Assembly (NCBI RefSeq): GCF_000788395.1 | Contig: NZ_CP009888.1 | Span: 3,058,001-3,122,000, forward strand | Direction of reading: 5' to 3' | Source: Pseudoalteromonas piratica | GTDB taxonomy: Bacteria; Pseudomonadota; Gammaproteobacteria; Enterobacterales; Alteromonadaceae | Length of the DNA stretch: 64,000 bases | Shown here: in pieces, positions 53,046-63,425 of the stretch | Layout: every line of letters begins with the position of its first letter | How positions within the stretch are numbered: the first letter of the stretch is position 1 | Notes under the pieces: generated by a model | What the model saw: the letters and a program-made list of their open reading frames with translations, nothing else | What the model was told of the DNA's origin: nothing | The model's database searches: none | Position numbers and translations under genes: made by a program

Positions 53046-53654
53046 TTAAAGTGAAATACCAGAGAATGACATAAAGCCAAGACCCATAAGACCTACGCTG
53101 ATAAAGGTAATACCTAAACCACGAAGACCGTCAGGAATATCAGCATACTTCATCTTCTCACGAATACCTGCTAGTGCAACAATCGCAAGCGCCCAACCCA
53201 CACCAGAACCGATACCAAATACCACTGATTCTGTGAAGTTATAGTTACGCTCAACCATGAATGCTACTGCACCAAAAATCGCACAGTTAACGGTAATTAG
53301 TGGTAAGAAGATACCCAGCGCGTTGTATAGCGGCGGGAAGAACTTATCCAATGCCATTTCAAGAATTTGAACTAGTGCAGCGATAACACCAATGAAAGTT
53401 AGGAACTTAAGGAAGCTTAAATCAGCTTCAGGGTAACCTAACCACTCAAGTGCACCAGGTGCAAGTAAGTTATGGTAAACCAAGTTGTTTACCGGTACTG
53501 CAACACCTAAAACAAAGATAACTGCAACACCAAGACCTAAAGAGGTAGTTACTTTCTTTGATACCGCTAGGAATGTACACATACCTAAGAAGAAAGAAAG
53601 CGCTAAGTTTTCAATGAAAACCGCTTTGATAAATAGATTAATATAATGTTCCAT
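53046..53654 (-). CDS. nqrE: Na+-NQR subunit E
   Basis: A 202-residue integral membrane protein with six helices, homologous to NqrD (and RnfA). Conserved segments are [14 protein letters not shown] with its central Cys (iron-centre ligand) and [16 protein letters not shown] with the second Cys. It lies ten bases after nqrD and 20 before nqrF. Together with NqrD it holds the membrane iron centre. Confidence 0.95.
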   Translation of the reverse strand: MEHYINLFIKAVFIENLALSFFLGMCTFLAVSKKVTTSLGLGVAVIFVLGVAVPVNNLVYHNLLAPGALEWLGYPEADLSFLKFLTFIGVIAALVQILEMALDKFFPPLYNALGIFLPLITVNCAIFGAVAFMVERNYNFTESVVFGIGSGVGWALAIVALAGIREKMKYADIPDGLRGLGITFISVGLMGLGFMSFSGISL

Positions 53655-53664
53655 CTCTTACCTC

Positions 53665-54294
53665 TTACGCCTTCTCTACTTGGTCTTTCTTATAAGTACG
53701 AAGTACCCAAATGAATAAACCAATGATGAAGAAAGAACTTGGTGGAAGAATTAGAAGACCCATTGGCTGATAGAAACCACCTTCAGAAACTAATGGTAAG
53801 ATTTCAACATCAAACAGTGTACCTTTACCGAATAGTTCACGAATGAAGCCAACAGTAAGTAGAACTACTGAGTAACCAAGACCATTACCAATACCGTCTA
53901 GGAAAGACATCATTGGTGGTGACTTCATCGCATATGCTTCCGCGCGGCCCATTACGATACAGTTTGTAATGATAAGACCAACGAATACAGAAAGCTCTTT
54001 AGCCGTTGCGTATACAAACGCTTGAAGCGTTTGGTCAACAACGATTACTAACGATGCAATAATAGTCATTTGTACGATAATACGTACACTTGATGGAATA
54101 TGGTTACGGATCATCGAGATGAATAAGCTCGAGAAAGCCGTTACTAATGTCAATGCAATTGACATGATAAGCGCATTCTTAAGGCTTGATGTTACCGCTA
54201 GCGCAGAACAAATACCTAATACTTGAAGTGCAATTGGGTTGTTAGCAAAAACTGGACCCAATAAAACTTCTTTCATTTCTTTTGAATTTGCCAT
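53665..54294 (-). CDS. nqrD: Na+-NQR subunit D
   Basis: A 209-residue membrane protein with six helices, the partner of NqrE. The Cys-bearing segments are [16 protein letters not shown] and [18 protein letters not shown]. Its start shares one base with the nqrC stop (both at 54294), so they are translationally coupled. It takes part in electron passage through the membrane iron site and sodium translocation. Confidence 0.95.
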   Translation of the reverse strand: MANSKEMKEVLLGPVFANNPIALQVLGICSALAVTSSLKNALIMSIALTLVTAFSSLFISMIRNHIPSSVRIIVQMTIIASLVIVVDQTLQAFVYATAKELSVFVGLIITNCIVMGRAEAYAMKSPPMMSFLDGIGNGLGYSVVLLTVGFIRELFGKGTLFDVEILPLVSEGGFYQPMGLLILPPSSFFIIGLFIWVLRTYKKDQVEKA

Positions 54295-55040
54295 TAGTTC
54301 AATGCTCCTTCACGTACTTTCGCAAGGAATGGACCGAACGCTTTATCGCTTGTCCAGAACTTGAATGTGTTATCAACACCTACAGATGTAAGCGTTGCAC
54401 CTGATAAACCATCCACTTTATGCACGTCAGAACCTGCTGTACCTTTTACGATATCAACTGGTAACTGCTTTTCTTTCCACTGAGCAGTCCATTTAGGGTT
54501 TTGGATTTCACCACCAAGACCAGGCGTTTCGTTGTGCTTGTAGAAGTTAATCGCCTTAACTGTTTTAGTGTCAGTATCTAACGCTAAGAAACCATACATA
54601 ATACCCCAAAGGCCATAACCTTGAACTGGTAAAATAATAGTTTCAACTTTACCGCTGTCATTTTTTGCAAAATAAACTGGCGATTCAGTTGTCATGCGCT
54701 GAATACCTGCTTTGTCATCTTTTTTGTCTAATTTAATGCTGCGCTTAGCATCAAATTTAGTCATTTCAAAATCAAAGCTGTTTGGATCAGTTTCAACAAA
54801 CTCACCTGATTCAAGATTAACAACGCGTGCTTCAATGTTTGCATTAAATGTCGCAGACACATCTTTAACATCAGCAAAACCAGCTGCTGCTAGGATATTA
54901 CGCTGAACATCTTGTGTTTTGTTTGCTTGCTGTAGTGGACGAAGTTGAACAGCTGCCATAGAAACAACAACCGCACACACTAAACATAAACCTACTACAA
55001 CACCAAGTGTTTTACCGATAGATTCGTTATTACTAGCCAC
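54294..55040 (-). CDS. nqrC: Na+-NQR subunit C (covalent FMN)
   Basis: A 248-residue protein with one N-terminal helix and a periplasmic FMN domain. The flavinylation motif is [13 protein letters not shown] near residue 220, whose Thr carries FMN added by ApbE. It overlaps nqrB by eight bases at its start. NqrC passes electrons between NqrD/E and NqrB. Confidence 0.95.
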   Translation of the reverse strand: MASNNESIGKTLGVVVGLCLVCAVVVSMAAVQLRPLQQANKTQDVQRNILAAAGFADVKDVSATFNANIEARVVNLESGEFVETDPNSFDFEMTKFDAKRSIKLDKKDDKAGIQRMTTESPVYFAKNDSGKVETIILPVQGYGLWGIMYGFLALDTDTKTVKAINFYKHNETPGLGGEIQNPKWTAQWKEKQLPVDIVKGTAGSDVHKVDGLSGATLTSVGVDNTFKFWTSDKAFGPFLAKVREGALN

Positions 55041-56232
55041 GAGCCAATCTCCTCTTGATGTTCGACTGAACTACAAAGTGGTCGAATAACGGCGCAAACA
55101 AGTTAGCAAATAGAATCGCTAACATCATACCTTCTGGGTATGCAGGGTTTACAACACGGATTAAAACAACCATTACACCAATTAGAATACCGTAAGCCCA
55201 CTTACCTTTATCTGTGAAAGAAGCAGAAACTGGGTCGGTCGCCATGAAGAACATACCAAATGCAAAACCACCTAGTACTAAGTGCCAATGCCAAGGCATA
55301 GCAAACATATTGTTAGTTTCAGAACCGATGCCGTTTAGTAGGAACGATGTTGCAACCATACCAGCAAACACACCTAACACGATGCGCCATGAAGCGATAC
55401 GGAAATAGATAAGCGCTAAACCACCAATCATAAGTGCTAGTGTTGATGTCTCACCTACTGAACCTTGAATAAAGCCGTAGAATGCATTTAACCATAGCTC
55501 CATGTTGTTGTAGTCAATGCTACCAACAACAGCTTGGCCTAGGTATGTTGCACCTGAGAAACCATCTACCGCAGTCCACACAGTATCACCTGAGATCTGA
55601 GCTGGGTATGCGAAGAATAAGAACGCACGACCCGCAAGTGCTGGGTTTAAGAAGTTACGGCCTGTACCACCAAATACTTCTTTCGCCATAACTACACCAA
55701 AGGTAATACCTAGTGCCACCTGCCAAAGCGGAATAGTTGCAGGCAAGATAAGTGCGAATAGTACCGATGTTACGAAGAAACCTTCATTAACTTCGTGCTT
55801 ACGAATTGATGCAAATAGCACTTCCCAGAAACCACCTACAACAAATACAGTTGCATATATTGGCAGGAAGAAGCAGGCACCGTAGAACATTTTCGCGCCC
55901 CAACCAGAAGTTGCAGTTAATTCACCGCCAAATAGTTGGAATAACGCTACTTGCCATGAATCGCCTAGAGCGAAACCATTTGCAAGCGCGATAGACGCTT
56001 GGTGACCAATGTTAAACATACCAAAGAACATAGCTGGGAATGTTGCCATCCATACTAAGATCATAATACGTTTTAGGTCGATATTATCACGTACGTGAGA
56101 GCCAGTTTTCGTTACATGACCTGGTGTGTAGAAAATTGTCGCAGCTGCTTCATACAACGCATACCATTTTTCGTGCTTACCACCTGGTTCAAAATGCGGC
56201 TCGATATCTTCAAGAAACTTCTTTAAGCCCAT
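55033..56232 (-). CDS. nqrB: Na+-NQR subunit B (covalent FMN, quinone site)
   Basis: A 399-residue inner-membrane subunit with about ten helices. The flavinylation motif is [12 protein letters not shown] near residue 230. The N-terminus [20 protein letters not shown] is typical, which supports the ATG at 56232 over an upstream start at 56253 that would overlap nqrA. NqrB holds FMN and riboflavin and forms much of the sodium path and the ubiquinone site. Confidence 0.95.
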   Translation of the reverse strand: MGLKKFLEDIEPHFEPGGKHEKWYALYEAAATIFYTPGHVTKTGSHVRDNIDLKRIMILVWMATFPAMFFGMFNIGHQASIALANGFALGDSWQVALFQLFGGELTATSGWGAKMFYGACFFLPIYATVFVVGGFWEVLFASIRKHEVNEGFFVTSVLFALILPATIPLWQVALGITFGVVMAKEVFGGTGRNFLNPALAGRAFLFFAYPAQISGDTVWTAVDGFSGATYLGQAVVGSIDYNNMELWLNAFYGFIQGSVGETSTLALMIGGLALIYFRIASWRIVLGVFAGMVATSFLLNGIGSETNNMFAMPWHWHLVLGGFAFGMFFMATDPVSASFTDKGKWAYGILIGVMVVLIRVVNPAYPEGMMLAILFANLFAPLFDHFVVQSNIKRRLARG

Positions 56233-56236
56233 GGGA

Positions 56237-57580
56237 TTAACCTTCCTTCTCAATAGTAGTCAGGCGTTCACGAAGGATTGGACCATATTCGTATTTACCT
56301 GGACAAACGAAGGTACATAGCGCTAAATCTTCTTCATCTAGCTCAAGTGCACCTAGCGAAATCGCACCATCTAAATCACCTGCGATTAAATCACGAAGTA
56401 ATAAAGTAGGAAGGATATCTAAAGGCATAATGCGCTCATAGTTACCGATTGGAACCATAGAACGGCTTGAGCCACCTGTTGATGTCGTCATTTTAAATAA
56501 ACGACTAGGCGCTAAATGCGATAGGAAAGTACGTGTTACAGAGAATTTCTTTGCACCTGGAGCAATCCAGCCAAAGAATTCTTTTTCACGACCTTCAAGT
56601 AGTGCTGTGATCTGAGTGTGGTAACGACCTAAGAAAGCATGAGGGCCGTTTGCCGTAGTACCCGAAAGTACTGAACCAGAAATCACACGGTTTTCGCCAT
56701 CTTCTAACTCACCTGCAACGATATCATCTGTTGATGCACCGAGTTGAGTTTTGATTAAACGAGGGTTTTTAACAGTTGGACCTGCTAAAGACACAACGCG
56801 ATCAGTGAAGATTTCACCCGTAAGGAAAAGCTTACCGAATGCGATCACATCTTGGTAACCTAAGTGCCATACTTGCTTTTCAGTAGAAACAGCATCTAAG
56901 TGGTGGATGTGAGTACCTACTAGACCTGCAGGGTGCTTACCACCGAACTCATGTACTTCTACTTGAGCTACAGATGAAGAAGGAACTGTTGCACCAGGTG
57001 CTTTACAAACAAACACTTTACCGTCAGTTAAGCGAGAAACAACCGCTAGGCCTGCTTCAAACGCTTCAGCTTGCTCAGCAATAACAATCGCTGGATCTGC
57101 TGCTAATGGGTTAGTGTCAATTGCAGTAACAAAGATCGAGCTTGGCGTTGTATCCAATGCCGGAACTTTACTGAATGGACGGGTACGAAGCGCCGGCCAT
57201 TGACCTGATTCAACCAGTACTTCTTGCACTTTTGCACGGTCAAGGCTCGCTAACTCACCTGCCGAGAAAGACGCAAAGGTTTCTTGCTCACTGCCGTTAA
57301 CTTCAATAACAACAGATTGCAAAACACGCTTAGCACCGCGGTTGATTTCTTTAACAACACCAGAGGCTGGTGCAGTATATTTAACGCCAGGGTTCTTTTT
57401 GTCTACAAAAAGAACTTGGCCTTTTTTGACTTGGTCATCCACACGAACATGCATGGTAGGACGCATACCAATAAATTCTTCACCCAGCACAGCGACTCGT
57501 TTAACGGCAGAACCGTCATGAATCACCTGCGAAGGTGCGCCTTCAATTGGCAAGTCCAGACCTTTTTTTATGTTGATCAT
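56237..57580 (-). CDS. nqrA: Na+-NQR subunit A
   Basis: A 447-residue peripheral subunit. The N-terminus [18 protein letters not shown] is characteristic and fixes the start at 57580; a longer frame to 57655 adds unrelated residues. Other conserved parts are [21 protein letters not shown] and [16 protein letters not shown], and a C-terminal [19 protein letters not shown]. It is the first gene of the operon and helps form the quinone site. The ribosome-binding site is weak (AAGTG). Confidence 0.95.
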   Translation of the reverse strand: MINIKKGLDLPIEGAPSQVIHDGSAVKRVAVLGEEFIGMRPTMHVRVDDQVKKGQVLFVDKKNPGVKYTAPASGVVKEINRGAKRVLQSVVIEVNGSEQETFASFSAGELASLDRAKVQEVLVESGQWPALRTRPFSKVPALDTTPSSIFVTAIDTNPLAADPAIVIAEQAEAFEAGLAVVSRLTDGKVFVCKAPGATVPSSSVAQVEVHEFGGKHPAGLVGTHIHHLDAVSTEKQVWHLGYQDVIAFGKLFLTGEIFTDRVVSLAGPTVKNPRLIKTQLGASTDDIVAGELEDGENRVISGSVLSGTTANGPHAFLGRYHTQITALLEGREKEFFGWIAPGAKKFSVTRTFLSHLAPSRLFKMTTSTGGSSRSMVPIGNYERIMPLDILPTLLLRDLIAGDLDGAISLGALELDEEDLALCTFVCPGKYEYGPILRERLTTIEKEG

Positions 57581-57947
57581 ACGCACTTGCATTACATTAA
57601 TGAAAAGAAACTGAAAAATCTTACCATGTACCACCAAACATTCACGAAAGTGCAAATATTAGGCAATACAATCGAATCTATACATATTCCCCGAATTTTA
57701 ACATTATTTCGGTTGACTATGCGAGTCTAAATTGAAATTTATGCTTACAAATTAAAGCCTAAAATTTGTACTTTACAAGTATCTAAACGTACAAAATCAC
57801 TGGGCCGATCATCATTACCATTAAATCAATTAGCCAAAAGTGTTACGTGAGAATTTTTCAGGAAAAGAAGATTTATAGAATTGAGAGTTCAGAATGAAAG
57901 CGCTGTATAGCACCCAACTTCTGAACTCTGATCGCAAGATTAAAAGT
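57581..57947. other. Intergenic region between nqrA and fabV
   Basis: About 370 bases, AT-rich. The fabV-proximal end holds the long hairpin listed separately. The nqr promoter must lie on the minus strand in 57600-57880, but I see no convincing -35/-10 pair. A plus-strand frame at 57284-57730 reaching in from nqrA is antisense and unlikely to code. Confidence 0.5.
57884..57929 (-). terminator. Long hairpin after fabV
   Basis: AGAGTTCAGAA (57884-57894) pairs perfectly with TTCTGAACTCT (57919-57929) around a 24-base loop, 18 bases after the fabV stop. It lacks a T-tract. Confidence 0.55.
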
Positions 57948-59135
57948 TTATACTAACTCGATATCTGCAACTGGATTAACATCAGCGTCATAGTCTACGC
58001 TGTCGATACCAAATCCAAATAACTTTAAGAACTCATTGTGATAGCTAACATAGTCTGTTAAGTCGTCAATTGAATCAGTATCTACAGTGTCCCAAATCGT
58101 TTGAACACGTGCTTGAACATCATCTTCCAACTCTTTGTAGTTTTGGAATAAGTGACCGCCATCATCAAAACGTGGATTTTCACCGTAAAGATTTTCACGG
58201 AATAAGCCATCGATTTGTTCAATTGTGCCTTCGTACGTGCCATCTTCTTTCATCACTTTGAAAAGACCTGAGATGTAAAGTGGCATAATTGGAATTGCTG
58301 AACTCGCTTGGGTTACAACAGCATTTAACGAAGAAACATACGCTTCGCCTTTAAGGCTAGCTGTTTTCTCTTTAATTGCGGCAGCGGCACGGTCTAAGTC
58401 TTCTTTTGCTTTACCAATTGTTGCATGCCCATAGATTGGCCATGTTAATTCTTTACCAATGTAGGTATAAGCAGATGTTTTAAAGCCATCAGCAAGCACG
58501 TCAGCCTGTTGTAGCGCATCAAGCCACATTTCCCAGTCTTCACCGCCCATTACTTTAACCGTATTTGCGATTTCTTCGTCGTTAGCTGCTTCTACTTTTA
58601 CTTCATCAATAATACGCTTAGAAGTATTTAAGTTTTTAGTAGTTACAGAATTACCAATTGGCTTAAGTACTGATGAGTATGTTTCGCCAGTATTAGGATC
58701 GGTTCGACGTGGTGACGCTAAGCTGTAAATTACCAAATCTACTTTGCCAAGCTCTTCTTTAATGGTTGCAACTGTTTTTTCTTTTAATTCATTAGAAAAT
58801 GCATCGCCATTAATATTTTTAGACCATAGGCCAGCCGCTTCCGCTTCAGCTTGGAAAGCCGCTGTATTATACCAACCTGCTGAACCAGTTTTCTTTTCTG
58901 TACCTTCTTTTTCAAAGAAAATACCAAGCGTCTTAGCACCTGCACCAAATGCTGCAGTAATTCGTGATGCAAGGCCGTAGCCAGTAGATGCACCGATAAC
59001 TAAAACATTCTTAGGGCCATTTTCTAATTGGCCCTGAGACTTCACATAATCAATTTGCTCTTTTACATGAGCCGCACAACCAACTGGGTGTGCATTTGTA
59101 CAAATAAAACCACGAATTTTAGGCTTGATAACCAT
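57948..59135 (-). CDS. fabV: Trans-2-enoyl-CoA/ACP reductase (NADH)
   Basis: A 395-residue FabV enoyl reductase. Recognisable parts are [18 protein letters not shown], the cofactor site [27 protein letters not shown] and the catalytic Y-x8-K ([10 protein letters not shown], about residue 235). FabV catalyses the last step of fatty-acid elongation and is naturally insensitive to triclosan. It is monocistronic here, with hairpins on the downstream side. Length is usual for the family. Confidence 0.95.
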   Translation of the reverse strand: MVIKPKIRGFICTNAHPVGCAAHVKEQIDYVKSQGQLENGPKNVLVIGASTGYGLASRITAAFGAGAKTLGIFFEKEGTEKKTGSAGWYNTAAFQAEAEAAGLWSKNINGDAFSNELKEKTVATIKEELGKVDLVIYSLASPRRTDPNTGETYSSVLKPIGNSVTTKNLNTSKRIIDEVKVEAANDEEIANTVKVMGGEDWEMWLDALQQADVLADGFKTSAYTYIGKELTWPIYGHATIGKAKEDLDRAAAAIKEKTASLKGEAYVSSLNAVVTQASSAIPIMPLYISGLFKVMKEDGTYEGTIEQIDGLFRENLYGENPRFDDGGHLFQNYKELEDDVQARVQTIWDTVDTDSIDDLTDYVSYHNEFLKLFGFGIDSVDYDADVNPVADIELV

Positions 59136-59232
59136 AAGTTAATTCCACTTTTACCTAATAAAATCTTTTAAAATTGTTGCTAGTTTAAAGCAAAGCACTG
59201 ATAAACAGGTCTGATCAGCAAATAATTTTCAC

Positions 59233-59252
59233 AAAAAAGGGGCTTACGCCCC
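59233..59252 (-). terminator. Rho-independent terminator of the TRAP operon
   Basis: GGGGC (59239-59243), TTAC loop, GCCCC (59248-59252), with six T on the minus strand (59238-59233), 17 bases after the dctP-like stop. Confidence 0.85.
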
Positions 59253-59268
59253 CTAACATCTTATCTTG

Positions 59269-60366
59269 TTATCGATTCGAATAATATTCCATTTCCGAAA
59301 TCTGATGATAGGCTTTCACCTGTTGCAAGAATTCAGAGTAAGAGCGCCAAACTTTTGCCACAGCTTCATCATTACGTGCTTGCTCACTAATTACTTCCAT
59401 GGTCGCCGCTTTAAGCGCCTGCATTACTTCTGGAGAAAATTTACGAAGCTTCACATTATGCTTGTTCTTAAGTTGATCCAGTGCTGTATTATTGCGAGCT
59501 GTGTATTCATCAAGCATATCTTGGTTTGCTGTGCGCATTGCTGATGTGACAATCGCTTGTAAATCGTTTGGTAATGAAGCAAACGCTTCTTTATTAATTA
59601 AAAACTCTAAGTTTGCACCTGGCTCATGCCAGCCCGAGTAATAATAAAACTCAGCTGCTTTATTTAAACCAAAGGCTAAGTCGTTGTATGGACCAACCCA
59701 TTCCGTCGCATCGATTGCACCCGTTTGTAATGCGGTAAAAATCTCACCACCGGTAAGAGAAAGTGGCACACCACCGAGTTTTTCAAGTACTTCACCGCCT
59801 AAACCCGGAATACGCATTTTTAAACCTTTTAAATCCTCAACGCTATTCACTTCTTTTTTAAACCAACCAGCCATCTGCACACCGGTATTGCCACCAGCAG
59901 CAGGGATTAAGTTATAAGGTGCGTAGAGCTCTTTCCATAATTCCATACCACCACCGTGGTGCAACCAGCCGTTAACCTCTTGTGCATTCATGCCAAACGG
60001 AATTGCCGTAAAGAATTGCGCTGCAGGAATTTTACCTTTCCAATAATAGGCTGCACTGTGCCCCATTTCAGCGGTACCGCTCGATACGGTATCAAAGACC
60101 TCAAAACCCGGTACTAACTCGCCCGCGCCATAAACTTTAATTTTTAAGCGGCCATTACTCATGGCCTCTACGTTTTGCGCAAAACGCTCAGGGGCGGTGC
60201 CAAGTCCAGGGTAGTTTTTTGGCCAACTGGTTACTAATTTCCACTTAAACGTTTGTTGGGCTTGTGTTGCATTTGCTTTTGCATTACTTGCTTGTTGTTC
60301 TTGACCACAACCACTTAAACCAATTGCCAAGGCAATCGAAGTGATCAGTGTACTTATTTTTTTCAT
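59269..60366 (-). CDS. TRAP transporter substrate-binding protein, TakP-like
   Basis: A 365-residue periplasmic binding protein with a lipobox-like signal (IALAIGLSGC), so it may be a lipoprotein. The family motifs are SWPKNYPGLGTAPERFAQ, KVYGAGELVPGFEVFD, LKGLKMRIPGLGGEV (with the key Arg) and TGAIDATEWVGPYND. These closely follow TakP-type proteins, which bind 2-oxoacids such as pyruvate; lactate or similar acids are possible. The permease genes lie directly upstream on the same strand. Confidence 0.88.
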   Translation of the reverse strand: MKKISTLITSIALAIGLSGCGQEQQASNAKANATQAQQTFKWKLVTSWPKNYPGLGTAPERFAQNVEAMSNGRLKIKVYGAGELVPGFEVFDTVSSGTAEMGHSAAYYWKGKIPAAQFFTAIPFGMNAQEVNGWLHHGGGMELWKELYAPYNLIPAAGGNTGVQMAGWFKKEVNSVEDLKGLKMRIPGLGGEVLEKLGGVPLSLTGGEIFTALQTGAIDATEWVGPYNDLAFGLNKAAEFYYYSGWHEPGANLEFLINKEAFASLPNDLQAIVTSAMRTANQDMLDEYTARNNTALDQLKNKHNVKLRKFSPEVMQALKAATMEVISEQARNDEAVAKVWRSYSEFLQQVKAYHQISEMEYYSNR

Positions 60367-60396
60367 GCTTCCTCCATGCGTTCCATTGCAATAATT

Positions 60397-61776
60397 TTAT
60401 GAATAAAGCTGGCTAGGTAACCAAGTCACTAAACTTGGGTATGCAGCCATTAACGCTAATAAAATCAATTGAATAATTATAAAAGGTATCACGCCTTTGT
60501 AAATTTGCGAAGTTAACACTGTTTTAGGTGCAACACCGCGCAAATAAAATAATGCAAAGCCGAATGGCGGCGTCAAGAATGACGTTTGCAAATTCACGGC
60601 TATCATAATGCCAAGCCAAATTGGATCAGCTCCCATCATCAGTAAAATAGGTGCAACGATTGGCACCACTACAAACGTAATTTCAATAAAATCTAAAATA
60701 AAGCCGAGTAAGAACATCACAATCATTACCACAAGCATTGCACCCAATAAACCACCAGGTAATGCTTCAAACATCTCAGCTATTAACTCTTCACCGCCAA
60801 AGCCTCGAAACACTAATGAAAACAGTGATGCACCAATTAGAATCATAAATACCATTGCGGTTACTTTCGTGGTGCTTTGCATCACCGCATTCAAATTGGC
60901 AAGATTAAACTGCTTTTGCCAAATAGCTAAAATAATGGCGCCAAATGCCCCCACTCCAGCCGCTTCTGTCGGTGTAGCAATGCCAAATAAAATGGAGCCA
61001 AGTACAATAAAAATCAGCATCAATGGCGGTACAAGCGCAACAAACAGAGACACTTGCTTACGTTTTTTAATATGCTCAATATCTTCATCAAGTAATGCTG
61101 GGACTTGTTCCGGTTTAAGTATCGCAACAAACACGGAGTAAAGAATATAAAGCCCCACTAAAATCATGCCAGGGATCACTGCGCCTGCAAATAAGTCCCC
61201 AACGCTGACATTCTCAGGTGAGAAGATACCCATATTTAGCTGTGCTTGCTGATAACTACTGGATAACACATCACCCAATAATACCAATGCTATTGAAGGT
61301 GGAATAATCTGACCAAGCGTGCCGGTTGCTGTAATAATGCCGCAACTATATTGCTCACTGTAGCCACGCTTTAACATTGTTGGTAAAGCAAGTAGACCCA
61401 TAGTAACAACTGTGGCGCCAACAATGCCGGTACTTGCAGCCAGTAACATGCCAACTAACGTTACCGCAATGCCCATACCCGCCTTACGTTTACCCATAAC
61501 CACAGCCATGGCATCCAGTAAATTTTCAGCAACTTTTGATTTCTCTAGCATGACACCCATAAAAACAAATAACGGCACGGCAATTAAAGTGCTATTCGTT
61601 ACAATACCAAATAAGCGGTTGGGCAATGCGTGCAGAAACGCACCATCAAAAATACCAAACAGACTGCCAATACCGGCAAATATCAGAGCAGTACCAGCAA
61701 GTGAAAATGCCACAGGAAAACCTAATAGCAGCACTAAACAAACGCATACAAAAAGAAGAATTGCCATGTATTCCAT
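60397..61776 (-). CDS. TRAP transporter large permease (DctM family)
   Basis: A 459-residue inner-membrane protein with about twelve or more hydrophobic segments. Typical motifs are LIAVPLFVFMGVMLEKS, TVVTMGLLALPTMLKRGYS and TGTLGQIIPPSIALVLLGD, and the pore region around FGIATPTEAAGVGAFGA. It carries the substrate with sodium ions together with the small permease. Its start shares a base with the stop of the small permease gene, and the binding-protein gene follows after 30 bases. Confidence 0.93.
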   Translation of the reverse strand: MEYMAILLFVCVCLVLLLGFPVAFSLAGTALIFAGIGSLFGIFDGAFLHALPNRLFGIVTNSTLIAVPLFVFMGVMLEKSKVAENLLDAMAVVMGKRKAGMGIAVTLVGMLLAASTGIVGATVVTMGLLALPTMLKRGYSEQYSCGIITATGTLGQIIPPSIALVLLGDVLSSSYQQAQLNMGIFSPENVSVGDLFAGAVIPGMILVGLYILYSVFVAILKPEQVPALLDEDIEHIKKRKQVSLFVALVPPLMLIFIVLGSILFGIATPTEAAGVGAFGAIILAIWQKQFNLANLNAVMQSTTKVTAMVFMILIGASLFSLVFRGFGGEELIAEMFEALPGGLLGAMLVVMIVMFLLGFILDFIEITFVVVPIVAPILLMMGADPIWLGIMIAVNLQTSFLTPPFGFALFYLRGVAPKTVLTSQIYKGVIPFIIIQLILLALMAAYPSLVTWLPSQLYS

Positions 61777-62318
61777 TACACTTTCTCCTTTTCGAGTAAC
61801 ACATTTAAACTTTTACAAATCTCACTCACACTTTGTATCAGTAAGAGAATACTCATCGCTGGAATTAAGCTTTTAAGAAGATAGACAAACGGTAAACCGC
61901 CAGCCTCTTGCGATTGCTCTTTTATTTGCCAAGACACTGAAACGTAATCAAAACTCACTAGCAAAACAAAAATAGCCACAGGCCACAGCAAAATTAAATG
62001 TCCAAATAGGTTCACTAGGGCTTTTTTGAAGGGGGAAAAACGGCGGTAGAACACATCAACACGCACATGCTCATCATGTTTGAGTGCATAACTGCATCCC
62101 AACATAAACAGATAGGCATGGAGATAAAGTACAGATTCTTGCAGTGCAATCCAGCCAAGGCTAAAACCATAGCGTAATAGCACAATAGCAAACATCAATA
62201 TCACCATGGCAAAGCTAAACCAAGCAATGCTGCGCCCAATAAAATCAATAAATCTATCTATCTTATGCGCTATTTTGAGTAAAGTTGTTGAAGACGAATT
62301 GGAACTGACTGCATCCAT
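61776..62318 (-). CDS. TRAP transporter small permease (DctQ family)
   Basis: A 180-residue membrane protein with four helices. The DctQ pattern is visible at WFSFAMVILMFAIVLLRYGF, LQESVLYLHAYLFMLGCSYA and LKHDEHVRVDVFYRRF. It is the first gene of the three-gene TRAP operon and is translationally coupled to the large permease (one shared base). Confidence 0.9.
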   Translation of the reverse strand: MDAVSSNSSSTTLLKIAHKIDRFIDFIGRSIAWFSFAMVILMFAIVLLRYGFSLGWIALQESVLYLHAYLFMLGCSYALKHDEHVRVDVFYRRFSPFKKALVNLFGHLILLWPVAIFVLLVSFDYVSVSWQIKEQSQEAGGLPFVYLLKSLIPAMSILLLIQSVSEICKSLNVLLEKEKV

Positions 62319-62377
62319 GTTAATTATTATTATCGTTTCAAAAGGGAAAATGTAACACTTAATTAACAGGGTTAAAA

Positions 62378-62407
62378 GTCCAACCTGTTAGGCTTTCTAG
62401 GTTGGAC
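62378..62407 (-). terminator. Hairpin downstream of bolA, inside the TRAP upstream region
   Basis: GTCCAACCT (62378-62386) and AGGTTGGAC (62399-62407) form a perfect nine-base stem with a 12-base loop. It lies between the bolA stop and the TRAP operon, both on the minus strand. Confidence 0.5.
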
Positions 62408-62415
62408 AAGAGGAC

Positions 62416-62431
62416 AAAGGCATAAGCCTTT
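62416..62431. terminator. Short hairpin just after bolA
   Basis: AAAGGC (62416-62421), ATAA loop, GCCTTT (62426-62431), five bases after the bolA stop. The T-run favours plus-strand reading, so its use as the bolA terminator is doubtful; together with the next hairpin it may end the transcript. Confidence 0.4.
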
Positions 62432-62435
62432 TTAT

Positions 62436-62744
62436 TTAAGAATCAAATTTAGAGCCACCTAAACATTTTGGCGAGTTTGGAATATCGGCATTTTGCCATT
62501 GTGTTGGTGTATAAGTATGAATCGCCAGCGCATGAATATGGTGTGCTAATTCGTCCGCTAACACGTCATTGATCATACGGTGACATTGCAGTAAACGTTT
62601 ACCTTCAAAGTCATTGCTAACAATGACCACTTTAAAATGCGACTCAGTGCCTCGGCTATGCATATGACTTTCATTTATCACTTCTAAATGTTCGTATGAA
62701 AACGCGCTTTTTAGCTTAGACTCAATTTGCTCTAACATCGACAT
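62436..62744 (-). CDS. bolA: BolA-family protein
   Basis: A 102-residue BolA protein. It has the conserved HMHSRGTESHFKVVIVSNDF and LLQCHRMINDVLADEL regions with the His used for Fe-S binding together with monothiol glutaredoxin, and ends in IHTYTPTQWQNADIPNSPKC as in canonical BolA, rather than the shorter IbaG. BolA affects cell shape, stress response and Fe-S handling. It is followed by two hairpins and lies 29 bases after the AlkB-like gene. Confidence 0.9.
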   Translation of the reverse strand: MSMLEQIESKLKSAFSYEHLEVINESHMHSRGTESHFKVVIVSNDFEGKRLLQCHRMINDVLADELAHHIHALAIHTYTPTQWQNADIPNSPKCLGGSKFDS

Positions 62745-62773
62745 AATTTAATTCTCATTAAAAGTTTTCACCA

Positions 62774-63385
62774 TTATACGCCACAAACAGTGCGAAAAGT
62801 CAGGTTTATTCGACCATCAACAACCCTTTTTTGCACCGGTAAAGAATGCTGGTAATTTTCCTGGCTGCGCCCCGTCATCAGCAAACAGCTACCATTAGCC
62901 AGTGGCAAGTCGGTGACCTGCTTTGTACTATTTTCTCTTATTTTAAATTTACGTACAGCACCGAGTGAAATAGAAGCTATGGTTGGTGAAAAACCAAGCT
63001 CAGCTTCATTATCAGCGTGCCACCCCATTTTATCCTCCCCCGTTCGATACCAATTGAGTAAAACAGCATTAAATTGTGTGCTAAACCAATTGTTTAAAGT
63101 ATTTTTTAGGTTAAGCACACTGCCTTGCCACGGCTCAGGCAAAAACAACTGATTGGAGTAGCGATACCCTGTCCCCTCGTCCCCCATATAAATTTGTTTA
63201 CGGGGGATCTTGTGTTCCTTGTTAAAAACGGTAAGTGTAGGTTGTTGCCAATTAAGGCAGGCAAGTTGTTGGTACAAAGCATTTGCTTTTGATTCGGTAA
63301 TAAACTGCTCAAAATAATAAAAATCTGGCAAAACTTGCTTTGCCCTATTTATTCTTTCAATGCTGTTAGAATCATTCCAAGCCAT
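62774..63385 (-). CDS. AlkB-like 2-oxoglutarate-dependent dioxygenase
   Basis: A 203-residue Fe(II)/2-oxoglutarate enzyme resembling ALKBH2/3-type AlkB. The iron ligands are in GWHADNE (His-x-Asp) and in NYQHSLP (second His), and the 2-oxoglutarate Arg lies in GRINLTFRTV. The nucleotide-recognition segment has IPRKQIYMGDEGTGYRYS. Such enzymes repair methylated bases in DNA or RNA. It is divergent from rlmG, with only 40 bases between the starts, so the two share a compact promoter region. Confidence 0.9.
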   Translation of the reverse strand: MAWNDSNSIERINRAKQVLPDFYYFEQFITESKANALYQQLACLNWQQPTLTVFNKEHKIPRKQIYMGDEGTGYRYSNQLFLPEPWQGSVLNLKNTLNNWFSTQFNAVLLNWYRTGEDKMGWHADNEAELGFSPTIASISLGAVRKFKIRENSTKQVTDLPLANGSCLLMTGRSQENYQHSLPVQKRVVDGRINLTFRTVCGV

Positions 63386-63425
63386 GATAAACTATGCACC
63401 TTTACAACTAAATTTATAACGTGAT

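Noticed and set aside
57284..57730. 148-codon frame antisense to nqrA
   Set aside because: Lies opposite a conserved gene and has no recognisable protein features.
60608..61141. 177-codon frame antisense to the TRAP large permease
   Set aside because: Ser/Thr/Ile/Asn-rich translation typical of the strand opposite a membrane protein gene.
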